A stretch of 64,000 nt of DNA from an uncultured Peptostreptococcaceae bacterium. Its GTDB lineage: Bacteria; Bacillota; Clostridia; Peptostreptococcales; Peptostreptococcaceae. Positions 1 to 8,734 of this stretch are shown piece by piece (position 1 is the stretch's first letter; the number at the start of each line of letters is the position of its first letter). The notes below the pieces were generated by a model. It saw only the letters and a program-made list of their open reading frames with translations, ran no database searches and was not told the DNA's origin. The DNA lies in contig CAMTIM010000082.1 in assembly GCA_947072565.1 (NCBI GenBank), positions 1 to 64,000 on the forward strand, in the 5' to 3' direction. The position numbers were made by a program, and so were the translations under genes.

Positions 1-1
1 A

Positions 2-1762
2 TTATATTATTTAGAGTGCTTAGAAGATAAAAAAAATATTAATGATAAGATAGTGTTTTTAAGTGAAATTCCTTATTTGCTTAATATAAAATATAATGAT
101 TTTGATGATACTTATTTGATAAGTCTAAATGATATTGAAAATGAATTTAATATGGAAAAAGAACTTAAAGACAAAAAGGATGAATATGAAAGCATAGTAA
201 ACAATATACCATGTCCAATAATGATAAGAAATGTTGAAGAAGATTTAAATCAAGCTAAAATAAAAAGTATAAATAAAGCATTTGAAAACTTATTTGGATA
301 TAGTGCACAGGAAATAGAAAATATAAATTCAAGAGAATATTATGCAAAATTTAATATAGATTTCTTTGACGGTAAAAGGTATAAAAAATTAGATATGCCT
401 GTTGAAGAAAAAATAAGCCTTGTAGATAACAAAAGTGATAGCAACTATATTATGAACTGTATAATGACAGATAAAAACCAAAATAAACATAATTTAGAGG
501 TAAACATAGAAAATTACCAAGAAGATTCAAATTCAAATAAATTAAAATTATTAACTTTTACAGATAAGACAGAAGAAGCAAGTATATATCAACAAATACA
601 AAAGCAAAATCAAGTATATCGCAAAATATTAAACTCTATACCAGAAGGTATAATAGTAAACTCATATGATAATGATGGGATTGTATATGCTAATAAAAAA
701 TTTAAAGAAATATTTAAAATACAGGATAGAGTAAAGAAAACTTTAATACGAAAATACAATAATAGATTAGAAACTAAATATTTATATAACCTAAGTAATA
801 ATGATTTAAACAAAACTATATATATGGTAAATGAAGAAAAAGTAATAAAAGAATTAAAAGTTAGAGCTTATACATGGAAAATAGAAAATTCAAAGTTTAG
901 AGTTAAAATAATTGAAGATTTAGCACAACAAAGAAAATATGAAAAAATTAAAACCATGTTAATGGAACAAAGAAAATATGACAAGATTAAGATGGAATTT
1001 TACGCTAATATATCCCATGAACTAAAAACACCTTTAAACAACATATATAGTTCTACACAACTTATTGAGAATTTTAATAAAAATAATAAAATAAAAGATA
1101 CCAATGGGGAAGTTAGTTATCATGTAAAAATAGTAAAACAGAACATGTTTAGATTGATGAGGTTAATTGACAATATAATAAATATAGCGCAAGTTAAATC
1201 GGAAGTATATAAATTAAAATCAGTAAATTTTGATATTGTGTATTTGGTAGAAGAAATAGTTATGTCAATAAATTCTTATGCACAGTCAAGAAATTTAAAT
1301 TTAACGTTTGATACTAATGAAGAATATTTATTAGTAGGGCTAGACCCTGAGGCAATAGAGCGAATAGTACTTAACCTATTATCAAATGCCATAAAATTTA
1401 CTGAGAATAAAGGTAAGATATTGGTAGGGGTATATAAAATAAAAAATAAAGTTCAAATAAAAGTCTCAGACAATGGTGTAGGAATAGAAGAAGATAAATT
1501 AATGGACATATTTGATAGATTTAAACAAATAGAAAATGGAAAAATCAATAATGAATTTGGAAGTGGTATTGGTCTTTATTTGTCAAAGTCGTTGGTTAAA
1601 ATTCAAGATGGAACTATAGATATAAAAAGTAAAGTAAACGTAGGGACAGAGGTTACTATAGAGTTCCCTATAAAAGAAGTTATTGAAGAAGATGAAGAGA
1701 TAATAGAATATGGTGGAAATATAGAAAAATTCAAAATAGAGTTCTTTGAAATATACAAATAA
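2..1762 (+). CDS. PAS-domain sensor histidine kinase, 5'-truncated by window edge
   Basis: This is an orphan sensor kinase that would autophosphorylate on His and pass phosphate to an unlinked response regulator. The frame is open to the first base, so the GTG at 53 is an internal Val codon and the true start lies outside the window. Two PAS-like segments (VNNIPCPIMIRNVEE and LNSIPEGIIVNSYD) precede a HisKA domain with the H-box ISHELKTPLNNI (His at 1016-1018). A HATPase domain follows, with N-box NLLSNAIKF and G-boxes DNGVGI and GSGIGL. No membrane helix is visible in the part present, so sensing may be cytosolic. The C-terminal tail EKFKIEFFEIYK closely matches the tail of the kinase at 31 kb. 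No response regulator is adjacent. The kinase call is firm; the signal is unknown. Confidence 0.93.
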   Translation, partial: LYYLECLEDKKNINDKIVFLSEIPYLLNIKYNDFDDTYLISLNDIENEFNMEKELKDKKDEYESIVNNIPCPIMIRNVEEDLNQAKIKSINKAFENLFGYSAQEIENINSREYYAKFNIDFFDGKRYKKLDMPVEEKISLVDNKSDSNYIMNCIMTDKNQNKHNLEVNIENYQEDSNSNKLKLLTFTDKTEEASIYQQIQKQNQVYRKILNSIPEGIIVNSYDNDGIVYANKKFKEIFKIQDRVKKTLIRKYNNRLETKYLYNLSNNDLNKTIYMVNEEKVIKELKVRAYTWKIENSKFRVKIIEDLAQQRKYEKIKTMLMEQRKYDKIKMEFYANISHELKTPLNNIYSSTQLIENFNKNNKIKDTNGEVSYHVKIVKQNMFRLMRLIDNIINIAQVKSEVYKLKSVNFDIVYLVEEIVMSINSYAQSRNLNLTFDTNEEYLLVGLDPEAIERIVLNLLSNAIKFTENKGKILVGVYKIKNKVQIKVSDNGVGIEEDKLMDIFDRFKQIENGKINNEFGSGIGLYLSKSLVKIQDGTIDIKSKVNVGTEVTIEFPIKEVIEEDEEIIEYGGNIEKFKIEFFEIYK

Positions 1763-1767
1763 AAAAC

Positions 1768-1803
1768 TGCTATAGTAGATATTACAGACTATAGCATTTT
1801 TTT
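1768..1803 (+). terminator. Intrinsic terminator after PAS kinase
   Basis: A perfect 9-bp stem, TGCTATAGT paired with ACTATAGCA, is followed by seven T residues just after the kinase stop codon. Confidence 0.9.
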
Positions 1804-2019
1804 ATTTATATTGAAGATATTTGTAATATCTAGATGTTATATTTTATACAAATATAAATAAATGTGACTAAAAATACGACAAAATGAAATAAATATAAAA
1901 AATACTAAAAAAATTAGAAGGGTATTTAAATGATTTATAGAATTAATTAAATGAAAAAGGTAAAAATAGATTAATTTTTTAGGTGAATCAATTACAAGTG
2001 TTAAATAAGCATGATTGTA

Positions 2020-2067
2020 GACAATAAATTATCAATTAACTAATTTATACTAGCTATGTTTATTGTC
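2020..2067 (+). promoter_or_regulatory. Inverted repeat upstream of oxaloacetate decarboxylase operon
   Basis: GACAATAAA and TTTATTGTC form a perfect 9-bp inverted repeat with a 30-base spacer, ending about 40 bases before the oadA start. It could be an operator or the base of a leader-RNA hairpin. The rest of the roughly 300-base gap from the kinase terminator to oadA is AT-rich with no reading frame or known riboswitch motif that I recognise. Confidence 0.4.
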
Positions 2068-2107
2068 GAATAAGAAAAGTTAATTTCAAAAGGGGAGTGA
2101 GATTTAG

Positions 2108-3532
2108 ATGAACAAATTGAAAATAACTGAAACTGCACTAAGAGATGGTCATCAATCTTTAATTGCAACTAGGTTAACTACAGATGAAATAATACCTATA
2201 CTTAAAACTATGGATGAAGTGGGGTACTATTCATTAGAGGTATGGGGGGGAGCTACATTTGATTCGTGCATACGTTTTCTTAATGAAGATCCTTGGGAAA
2301 GATTAAGACTTATGAGAAAAAACGTCAAAAATACTAAACTTCAAATGCTTTTAAGAGGTCAAAACTTACTTGGCTATAGAAACTATGCAGATGATACTGT
2401 TGATAAATTTATAGAGTTATCTATAAAAAATGGTATTGATATAATAAGAGTATTTGACGCTTTAAATGATGTTAGAAACCTAGAAGCTTCAATGAAGGCT
2501 ATTAAGAAATATAATGGTCACTGTCAGTGTGCAATCTCATACACAACTAGTGATGTTCATACTACAGAGTATTATTTGAATTTAATAAAAACTATGGAAA
2601 GTATGGGTGCTGATTCTATATGTATAAAAGATATGGCAGGGGTTTTAACACCATACAATGCATATGACTTAGTTAAGAGTATAAAAGAAATAACAAGCTT
2701 ACCAATAGAGTTACATACTCACTGTACAAGTGGTATAGCCGATATGATATATATGAAAGCTGTAGAAGCTGGAGTTGACATAATAGATACTGCAATTTCA
2801 CCATTTAGTGGAGGGACTTCTCAACCACCAACTGAATCATTAGCTGTAACTTTTGCAGGAATGGATAGAAATCCAGGATTAAATATGGATAAACTATTAG
2901 AAGTAGCAGATTATTTTAAACCAATAAGAGATAAATATATGAATGAGGGGATATTAAATCCAAAAGTATTATTAACAGATCCACAAACATTAAAATACCT
3001 AGTCCCAGGCGGAATGCTTTCAAACTTATTATCTCAACTAAAACAACAAAATGCATCTGATAAATACGAAGAAGTTTTAAAAGAAGTGCCTAGAGTTAGA
3101 AGTGACTTAGGATATCCACCACTTGTAACACCTATGAGTCAGATGGTTGGAACACAAGCACTATTTAATGTATTAAGTGGAGAAAGATACAAATTAATAC
3201 CAAAAGAAATAAAAGACTATGTAAGAGGTAATTATGGAAAATCTCCAGCTGTAATAAGCGAGAAAATAAGAAAAAAAATAATTGGAGATGAAAAAGTAAT
3301 AACAGTTAGACCAGCAGATTTAATAGCACCTGAATTTGAAGATATGAAAAAAGAAGCAGGGAACTTAGCAAAATGTGATGAAGATGTATTAACATATGCA
3401 CTTTTCCCACAAGTAGCTCCAAAGTTTTTAGAAGAAAAATATAATAAACATAAAATTAAAGACGACGCTAAAACAAATATAATAGAAAAAAAATCAGAAA
3501 ACAAAATAAAATATATAAACGTAACTATGTAG
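2108..3532 (+). CDS. oadA: Oxaloacetate decarboxylase alpha subunit (carboxyltransferase)
   Basis: This subunit transfers the carboxyl group of oxaloacetate to biotin, releasing pyruvate, as the first step of the Na+-pumping decarboxylase. The 474-residue protein has the pyruvate carboxyltransferase TIM-barrel signature ETALRDGHQS (metal-binding Asp13), CIKDMAG with the Lys expected to be carboxylated, and the HTHCTSG metal-binding His pair. The conserved domain follows in the second half. It stops short of a biotin domain, which is encoded separately two genes downstream, so it is the PycB/OadA type with a split biotin carrier. A strong AAAGGGGAG site precedes the ATG. The neighbouring gamma-like and beta subunits argue for a membrane decarboxylase rather than pyruvate carboxylase. 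Confidence 0.9.
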   Translation: MNKLKITETALRDGHQSLIATRLTTDEIIPILKTMDEVGYYSLEVWGGATFDSCIRFLNEDPWERLRLMRKNVKNTKLQMLLRGQNLLGYRNYADDTVDKFIELSIKNGIDIIRVFDALNDVRNLEASMKAIKKYNGHCQCAISYTTSDVHTTEYYLNLIKTMESMGADSICIKDMAGVLTPYNAYDLVKSIKEITSLPIELHTHCTSGIADMIYMKAVEAGVDIIDTAISPFSGGTSQPPTESLAVTFAGMDRNPGLNMDKLLEVADYFKPIRDKYMNEGILNPKVLLTDPQTLKYLVPGGMLSNLLSQLKQQNASDKYEEVLKEVPRVRSDLGYPPLVTPMSQMVGTQALFNVLSGERYKLIPKEIKDYVRGNYGKSPAVISEKIRKKIIGDEKVITVRPADLIAPEFEDMKKEAGNLAKCDEDVLTYALFPQVAPKFLEEKYNKHKIKDDAKTNIIEKKSENKIKYINVTM

Positions 3533-3550
3533 AAAATAGGTGATAATATT

Positions 3551-3838
3551 ATGGGAAATGAAATAACAATAGGTGAAGCTTTATCTATAACTGTAATAAG
3601 TATGAGTATTGTATTTTTAACTTTATTTGCAATTTCACTTGTATTGAGTTCGTTTAAAACTATCTTTAAGGAAAAACCAGAAAATGAACTTAAAAAAAGT
3701 GGAGATAAAGAATTAGCATTAACTCATGAAGAAGATGAAGAAGAAAAAGTAGTAGTAGCACTAGCAGCATCAATAATGGCAGGGGAAGGAATACTAAATC
3801 CAAACCTTAGAATAAAAAGTATAACTAGAATAAAGTAG
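3551..3838 (+). CDS. OadG-like membrane anchor (gamma subunit)
   Basis: This 95-residue protein has one N-terminal membrane helix (about residues 10-32) followed by a charged cytosolic tail rich in Glu and Lys. That is the shape of the OadG/MmdD subunit, which holds the carboxyltransferase and biotin carrier at the membrane-bound beta subunit. It lies 18 bases after oadA and before the biotin carrier, the usual operon order. Identity rests on topology and context more than on sequence motifs. A short Ala-rich stretch (VVVALAASIMAGEG) near the C-terminus is typical of these subunits. Confidence 0.75.
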   Translation: MGNEITIGEALSITVISMSIVFLTLFAISLVLSSFKTIFKEKPENELKKSGDKELALTHEEDEEEKVVVALAASIMAGEGILNPNLRIKSITRIK

Positions 3839-3889
3839 ATATAAGTTAAAAAATATATAAAAATATAGTATATGAAAAGGGGATTTAAA

Positions 3890-4234
3890 ATGAACGCTAA
3901 AAAATACCATATAACATTAAATGGAAAAGTATATGAAGTAGAAATAGAAGAAGTATCAAATACAGATCAAGCAATAAAACAAGAAACAAAACAAGAAATA
4001 AAGCAAGCACCTAGCCAAAATAGTGAAAGCATAACAGCACCAATGCCTGGAACTATAATAAATGTATTAGTTAAAAAAGGAGAAACTGTTAAAAAAGGAC
4101 AAGTAGTTGCAATACTTGAAGCTATGAAAATGGAAAATGAGATAGTTGCACCAGTTGATGGAGTAGTTGAAGCTATAAGCGTAGATAAGGGTCAAAATGT
4201 AAATCTTGGAGATGATTTATTAGAGATAGCATAA
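3890..4234 (+). CDS. Biotin carboxyl carrier protein of the decarboxylase
   Basis: This 114-residue carrier shuttles CO2 as carboxybiotin between the alpha and beta subunits. The C-terminal biotinyl domain carries EAMKMENEI, with Lys80 the predicted biotinylation site. A Gln/Lys/Pro-rich flexible linker (about residues 26-48) separates it from an N-terminal strand region. An ATG 18 bases upstream is in frame, but the AAAAGGGG ribosome site lies inside that extension and sits 7 bases before the ATG chosen here, so the shorter start is preferred. Confidence 0.92.
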   Translation: MNAKKYHITLNGKVYEVEIEEVSNTDQAIKQETKQEIKQAPSQNSESITAPMPGTIINVLVKKGETVKKGQVVAILEAMKMENEIVAPVDGVVEAISVDKGQNVNLGDDLLEIA

Positions 4235-4270
4235 AAAATAGCCAAACGAAAGTTTTAGGGGGAATTTAAC

Positions 4271-5401
4271 ATGGGAGAAACGATAATTCAATTTATCACA
4301 GAATCAGGATTTGCAATGATGACTTATAAAGAAGCTATAATGATAGCTATAGCTTGTATATTTTTATATTTAGCTATAAAAAAAGGATACGAACCGTACT
4401 TATTAATACCAATATCAGTAGGAATGCTACTTGCAAACATGCCAGGTGCAGACTTGATGAAACCAGAAAATGGACAAGTTACTGGAGGACTTTTATATTA
4501 TTTATATCAAGGAGTTAAGCTTGGGATATTCCCACCTTTAATTTTCTTATGCATAGGAGCGAGTACTGACTTTGGACCAATGATTGCAAACCCAAAAACT
4601 ATGTTACTTGGGGCTGCTGCTCAGTTTGGAATATTCTTTGCATTCTTAGGAGCAATATTCTTAGGATTTAGCGGACCTGAAGCTGCATCAATCGGAATAA
4701 TAGGTGGAGCAGATGGACCAACAGCAATACAATTAACAGGTAAATTAGCACCGCATTTATTAGGAACTATAGCACTAGCAGCATATTCTTATATGGCGTT
4801 AGTTCCAGTTATTCAACCACCAATAATAAGATTATTAACAACTAAAGAAGAACGTAATATAAAGATGGAACAATTAAGACCAGTTTCACAAAAAGAAAAG
4901 ATAATATTCCCAATAGTTTCAATGATAATTGTTATAGGATTATTACCAACAGCAGCTCCTCTTATAGGAATGCTTATGTTTGGTAACTTATTAAAAGAAT
5001 CAAAAGCTGTTCCTAAGTTAGTAGAAACAGCACAAAATTCATTGATGTACATAATTACAATAATGTTAGGACTTACAGTAGGGGCTACAGCTAATGCAGA
5101 TACTTTCTTAACAGTACAAACTTTAGGTATAACTGCAATGGGACTTGTAGCATTCTCAGTAGGGACTGCATCAGGAGTTTTATTTGGTAAATTAATGTGT
5201 AAGTTAACTGGAGGAAAAGTAAATCCAATGATAGGTGCTGCTGGAGTATCGGCAGTTCCAATGGCAGCGAGAGTTGTCCAAAAGGTTGGTAGAGAAGAAA
5301 ACCCAAGTAACTTCTTGCTTATGCATGCAATGGGGCCAAACGTAGCAGGAGTTATAGGTTCAGCAGTAGTTGCTGGTATACTTCTTAAATTCTTTGCTTA
5401 A
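4271..5401 (+). CDS. oadB: Na+-translocating decarboxylase beta subunit
   Basis: This integral membrane subunit decarboxylates carboxybiotin and couples the reaction to Na+ export. The 376-residue protein is hydrophobic throughout with about 9-11 predicted helices. It contains the family hallmark [10 protein letters not shown] (around residues 142-151), where the Asp is the Na+-coupling residue known from OadB/GcdB/MmdB. The N-region motif [16 protein letters not shown] is also typical. It is last in the operon, 37 bases after the biotin carrier, and is followed by an intrinsic terminator. The family cannot by itself separate oxaloacetate from other biotin-dependent decarboxylases; the alpha subunit type decides for oxaloacetate. 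Confidence 0.92.
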   Translation: MGETIIQFITESGFAMMTYKEAIMIAIACIFLYLAIKKGYEPYLLIPISVGMLLANMPGADLMKPENGQVTGGLLYYLYQGVKLGIFPPLIFLCIGASTDFGPMIANPKTMLLGAAAQFGIFFAFLGAIFLGFSGPEAASIGIIGGADGPTAIQLTGKLAPHLLGTIALAAYSYMALVPVIQPPIIRLLTTKEERNIKMEQLRPVSQKEKIIFPIVSMIIVIGLLPTAAPLIGMLMFGNLLKESKAVPKLVETAQNSLMYIITIMLGLTVGATANADTFLTVQTLGITAMGLVAFSVGTASGVLFGKLMCKLTGGKVNPMIGAAGVSAVPMAARVVQKVGREENPSNFLLMHAMGPNVAGVIGSAVVAGILLKFFA

Positions 5402-5421
5402 AATTAATAATATTAGAATAT

Positions 5422-5457
5422 GCACTTAGTAGATAAAACTACTAGGTGCATTTTTTT
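5422..5457 (+). terminator. Intrinsic terminator of oad operon
   Basis: An 11-bp stem, GCACTTAGTAG with CTACTAGGTGC (one G-T pair), is followed by seven T residues. Confidence 0.92.
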
Positions 5458-5465
5458 ATTAAAAA

Positions 5466-5500
5466 TGCTACAATATCATTACAGATGTAAAGACACCTGT
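5466..5500 (+). promoter_or_regulatory. nadABC promoter with probable NiaR operator
   Basis: An extended -10 element, TGCTACAAT, is followed at the expected start point by ACAGATGT-AAAG-ACACCTGT, a dyad with one mismatch. This resembles the niacin-responsive NiaR (YrxA) operator known in Firmicutes, which represses nad genes when niacin is available. The assignment to NiaR is from remembered consensus and is inferred; no niaR gene is in the window. Confidence 0.6.
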
Positions 5501-5537
5501 ATAAAACAAACTTTACAATAAAGAAAGTGGTGTAATT

Positions 5538-6449
5538 ATGGATCAAAACTTAATAAACAAAATACAAAAATTAAAAAAAGAAAAAAATGCAATAATACTG
5601 GCTCATTATTATCAACCAGCAAATATACAACAAATAGCTGACTTTGTAGGGGACTCTTATTATTTAAGTGAAATAGCAAGAGATAGCAAAGAAGATGTTG
5701 TAGTAATGTGTGGAGTAAAGTTTATGGCAGAGAGTGCCAAGATATTATCTCCTCAAAAGACTATACTAATGCCAATATTAAATTCAGGATGTAAAATGGC
5801 TGATATGGTAGATGAAGAAGGAATAATAAAATTAAAAGAAAAATACAAAGATGCATACACTGTATGTTATATAAATTCAACTGCAAAAGTAAAATCGCAC
5901 TGTGATGTAGCAGTAACTTCATCAAGTGCAATAGATATATTAAAAAACATAGAAAGTAATCAAATAATATTTTTACCTGATAAGAATTTAGGAAGCTACA
6001 TATCAGAATTTTTCAAAGAAAAAGAGTTTATACTTTGGGAAGGATATTGCAAGTATCACAATGATATAAAAAAAGAAGATGTATTAAAATTAAAACAAGA
6101 ACACAAAGATGCAAAAATATTAGTACATCCAGAGTGTACTAAAGAAATAAGAAGTCTTGGTGATTACATAGGAAGTACAACTGGAATAATAAATTACGCT
6201 ACAGAAAGTGAAGATAAAGACTTTATAATATGTACAGAAGAAGGCGTATTATATGAATTAAACAAAAGAAATCCAAACAAAAACTTCTTTATACCAGGTG
6301 GCAAAATTTCTTGTACAGACATGAAAAAAACAACACTACAAAGTTTATATGATACCCTATTAAATATGGAAAATGAAGTAATAGTAGATGAAAAAGTAGC
6401 CAAAGGTGCTTTAACTTGCTTAGATAATATGCACTCTTTAGCAAAGTAG
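5538..6449 (+). CDS. nadA: Quinolinate synthase
   Basis: NadA condenses iminoaspartate with dihydroxyacetone phosphate to quinolinate, using a [4Fe-4S] cluster. The 303-residue protein has the family motifs ILAHYYQP near the N-terminus, VVMCGVKFMAE (first cluster Cys), HPECTKE (second Cys) and ISCTDMKKTTL near the C-terminus (third Cys). The length is normal for the compact NadA type. A GTGG site precedes the ATG and the gene is first in a tight nadA-nadB-nadC operon, with only 4 bases to nadB. Confidence 0.96.
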   Translation: MDQNLINKIQKLKKEKNAIILAHYYQPANIQQIADFVGDSYYLSEIARDSKEDVVVMCGVKFMAESAKILSPQKTILMPILNSGCKMADMVDEEGIIKLKEKYKDAYTVCYINSTAKVKSHCDVAVTSSSAIDILKNIESNQIIFLPDKNLGSYISEFFKEKEFILWEGYCKYHNDIKKEDVLKLKQEHKDAKILVHPECTKEIRSLGDYIGSTTGIINYATESEDKDFIICTEEGVLYELNKRNPNKNFFIPGGKISCTDMKKTTLQSLYDTLLNMENEVIVDEKVAKGALTCLDNMHSLAK

Positions 6450-6453
6450 AGAT

Positions 6454-7758
6454 ATGAACAAAATAGTAGATGTATTAATTATAGGGTCGGGGGTATCTGG
6501 TATATACACTAGCTTAAATTTAAAAGATGATATAGATGTTTTATTAATAAGTAAAGGGAAATTACATGACACTAATACAAATTTAGCTCAAGGTGGAATA
6601 GCAACAGCAAGAAATGAAGAAGATATAAAATTGTTTATAGAGGACACTTTAAAAGCAGGAAAATATAAAAATGATTTAAACGCAGTAAAAATACTAACAA
6701 AAGAATCTATAGACAATATAAAAAACCTTATAAAACTAGGCGTTAATTTTGATAAATGTGATGATGAATTAATATACACTAGAGAAGGTGCTCACAGCAT
6801 AAATAGAATAGTACATACAAAAGATAATACAGGCGAAAGTGTTCAAAAGGCACTTATCAATGAATTAAAACAAAGAAAAAATATAACTGTTTATGAAGAT
6901 ACTTATTTTGCAGATATAATAAGCGAAAATAATAAGTGCATTGGAGCAATAATTATAAAAGACAATAAGCAAATAAATGTATATGCTAAATGTGTAGTAT
7001 TAGCAAGTGGAGGGATAGGTGGAGTATTTAAAAATTCTACAAATCAAAAGATATTAAATGGAGATTCAATAGCAGTATCTTTAAAAAATAATATAAAACT
7101 AGAAAATCTAAATTACATACAAATACATCCAACAGCTTTTTATGAACAAAACTCAAACGAAAAAAGACTTCTAATATCAGAAGCTGTAAGAGGTGAAGGT
7201 GGGATACTTTTAAATTCAGATAATAAAAGATTTGTAGATGAATTATTACCAAGAGATATAGTTTCAAAAGCTATATATGAACAAATAAAAAAAAGTAAAG
7301 TGCCTTATGTAAATTTGGATATAACTTTTATGAAAAAAGACTACATAATGAAGAGATTCCCATTTATATATGAAGAATGTTTAAAAAGAGGCATTGATAT
7401 TAGCAAAGAATATATAAAAGTATCTCCTGCTCAACACTATTTTATGGGAGGAATAAAAGTAGATTTGTATTCAAAAACTTCTATGGAAAATTTATATGCA
7501 GTAGGTGAAACTAGCTGTACTGGAGTGCATGGTGAAAATAGATTGGCAAGTAATTCGCTATTAGAGGGATTAGTGTTTTCAAAGAGATGTGCAAATAACA
7601 TAAATGATTTTATTAATAATATAGATATTAAAATTATAGACACAAAGACAATAACAACAAATTTACAAACCCTAATAAATAAAAATAGAGAGATTGTTAT
7701 AAATATTATAAAAGAAAAGTGTGGGGATTATTACGATGAACTACTTGATTGTAGATAA
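6454..7758 (+). CDS. nadB: L-aspartate oxidase
   Basis: NadB oxidises L-aspartate to iminoaspartate for NadA. The 434-residue flavoprotein has an N-terminal FAD motif IIGSGVSGIYTS, the Gly-rich LAQGGIATA, the substrate-side segments HSINRIVHT and RGEGGILLNSD, and the C-terminal FAD segment TGVHGENRLASNSLLEG. It is about 70-100 residues shorter than the Escherichia coli enzyme because the C-terminal helical domain is reduced; all catalytic blocks are present. It overlaps the nadC start by 23 bases, implying translational coupling. Confidence 0.95.
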   Translation: MNKIVDVLIIGSGVSGIYTSLNLKDDIDVLLISKGKLHDTNTNLAQGGIATARNEEDIKLFIEDTLKAGKYKNDLNAVKILTKESIDNIKNLIKLGVNFDKCDDELIYTREGAHSINRIVHTKDNTGESVQKALINELKQRKNITVYEDTYFADIISENNKCIGAIIIKDNKQINVYAKCVVLASGGIGGVFKNSTNQKILNGDSIAVSLKNNIKLENLNYIQIHPTAFYEQNSNEKRLLISEAVRGEGGILLNSDNKRFVDELLPRDIVSKAIYEQIKKSKVPYVNLDITFMKKDYIMKRFPFIYEECLKRGIDISKEYIKVSPAQHYFMGGIKVDLYSKTSMENLYAVGETSCTGVHGENRLASNSLLEGLVFSKRCANNINDFINNIDIKIIDTKTITTNLQTLINKNREIVINIIKEKCGDYYDELLDCR

Positions 7759-8575
7759 AATAATAAAAGAAGCTTTAATAGAAGATGTACCAAATGAAGA
7801 TATAAGTACAAATTCTATAATAAGTGAAGATAGCTTATCTAGTATAGAGTTGTTGTGTAAAGAAGAAGGCATAATAGCTGGACTAAATGTTTTTAAAAGG
7901 GTATATGAAATACTTGGAAATGTTGAAGTGATTTTATACAAAAAAGATGGTGATAAAATATATCCAAAAGATAAAATAGCTTTCTTAAAAGGTAGCACAA
8001 GAAATATTTTATTAGGTGAGAGAGTATCCCTTAATTTAATACAAAGAATGAGTGGAATAGCTACTTTGACAAATTTGTTTGTATGTGAGTTAGAAAATAG
8101 TAATACAAAATTATTAGATACTAGAAAAACAACACCAAATTTAAGAATATTAGAAAAATATGCAGTAAAAGTAGGTGGAGGCAACAACCATAGATTTAAC
8201 TTATCTGATGGTGTAATGCTAAAAGACAATCATATAAGTGCATGTGGTACAATAGAAAAAGCAGTAGATATTGCAAGGAAAAATATATCTTTTGTTAGGA
8301 AAATTGAAGTAGAAACCGAAAATTTAGATATGGTAAAAGAAGCTATAAAAGCTAAGGTTGATATTATAATGCTTGATAATATGGACTTAGATACAGCAAG
8401 GGAAGCTGTAAAAATTATAAATAAAAAAGCTATAACAGAGTTTTCTGGAAATGTATCATTACAAAATATAAAAGAAATAGCACAAATAGGTGTAGATTAT
8501 GTTTCTGTTGGAGCGATAACTCATTCCTTTAAAGTACTAGATCTAAGCATGAAAAATTTAAATAAATTAAATTAA
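7736..8575 (+). CDS. nadC: Nicotinate-nucleotide diphosphorylase (carboxylating)
   Basis: NadC converts quinolinate and PRPP to nicotinate mononucleotide, completing the de novo branch begun by NadA and NadB. The 279-residue protein has the family motifs LDTRKTTP, the active-site block VGGGNNHRFNLSDG, LKDNHI, and EVETENLD/IMLDNMD in the PRPP-binding barrel. I choose the ATG within the nadB 3' end: a GTG 15 bases upstream is in frame, but its GTGGGG is the ribosome site for this ATG. Normal length, last gene of the operon, followed by a long terminator hairpin. Confidence 0.96.
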   Translation: MNYLIVDKIIKEALIEDVPNEDISTNSIISEDSLSSIELLCKEEGIIAGLNVFKRVYEILGNVEVILYKKDGDKIYPKDKIAFLKGSTRNILLGERVSLNLIQRMSGIATLTNLFVCELENSNTKLLDTRKTTPNLRILEKYAVKVGGGNNHRFNLSDGVMLKDNHISACGTIEKAVDIARKNISFVRKIEVETENLDMVKEAIKAKVDIIMLDNMDLDTAREAVKIINKKAITEFSGNVSLQNIKEIAQIGVDYVSVGAITHSFKVLDLSMKNLNKLN

Positions 8576-8580
8576 ATGAC

Positions 8581-8629
8581 TATAAATAAAAAGATTATGA
8601 TTGATATTATCATAGTCTTTTTATTTATA
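8581..8629 (+). terminator. Terminator hairpin after nadC
   Basis: Arms of 21 bases (starting TATAAATAAAAAGATTATGA) pair with one mismatch around a 7-base loop. The T-rich second arm should act as the release tract. Confidence 0.85.
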
Positions 8630-8734
8630 GATGAAAGTATTGTAAAAAAGGCAACATACTATAATAATAACTGGAAAACAAATGAAATTTGAGGTCAAAT
8701 ATGCTAAAATTATTATTGTAGTAAAGGAGCTAAA

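Noticed and set aside
7741-8229. A 162-codon open frame on the minus strand
   Set aside because: It lies wholly inside nadC, lacks a ribosome site and resembles no family; it is a shadow of the real gene.
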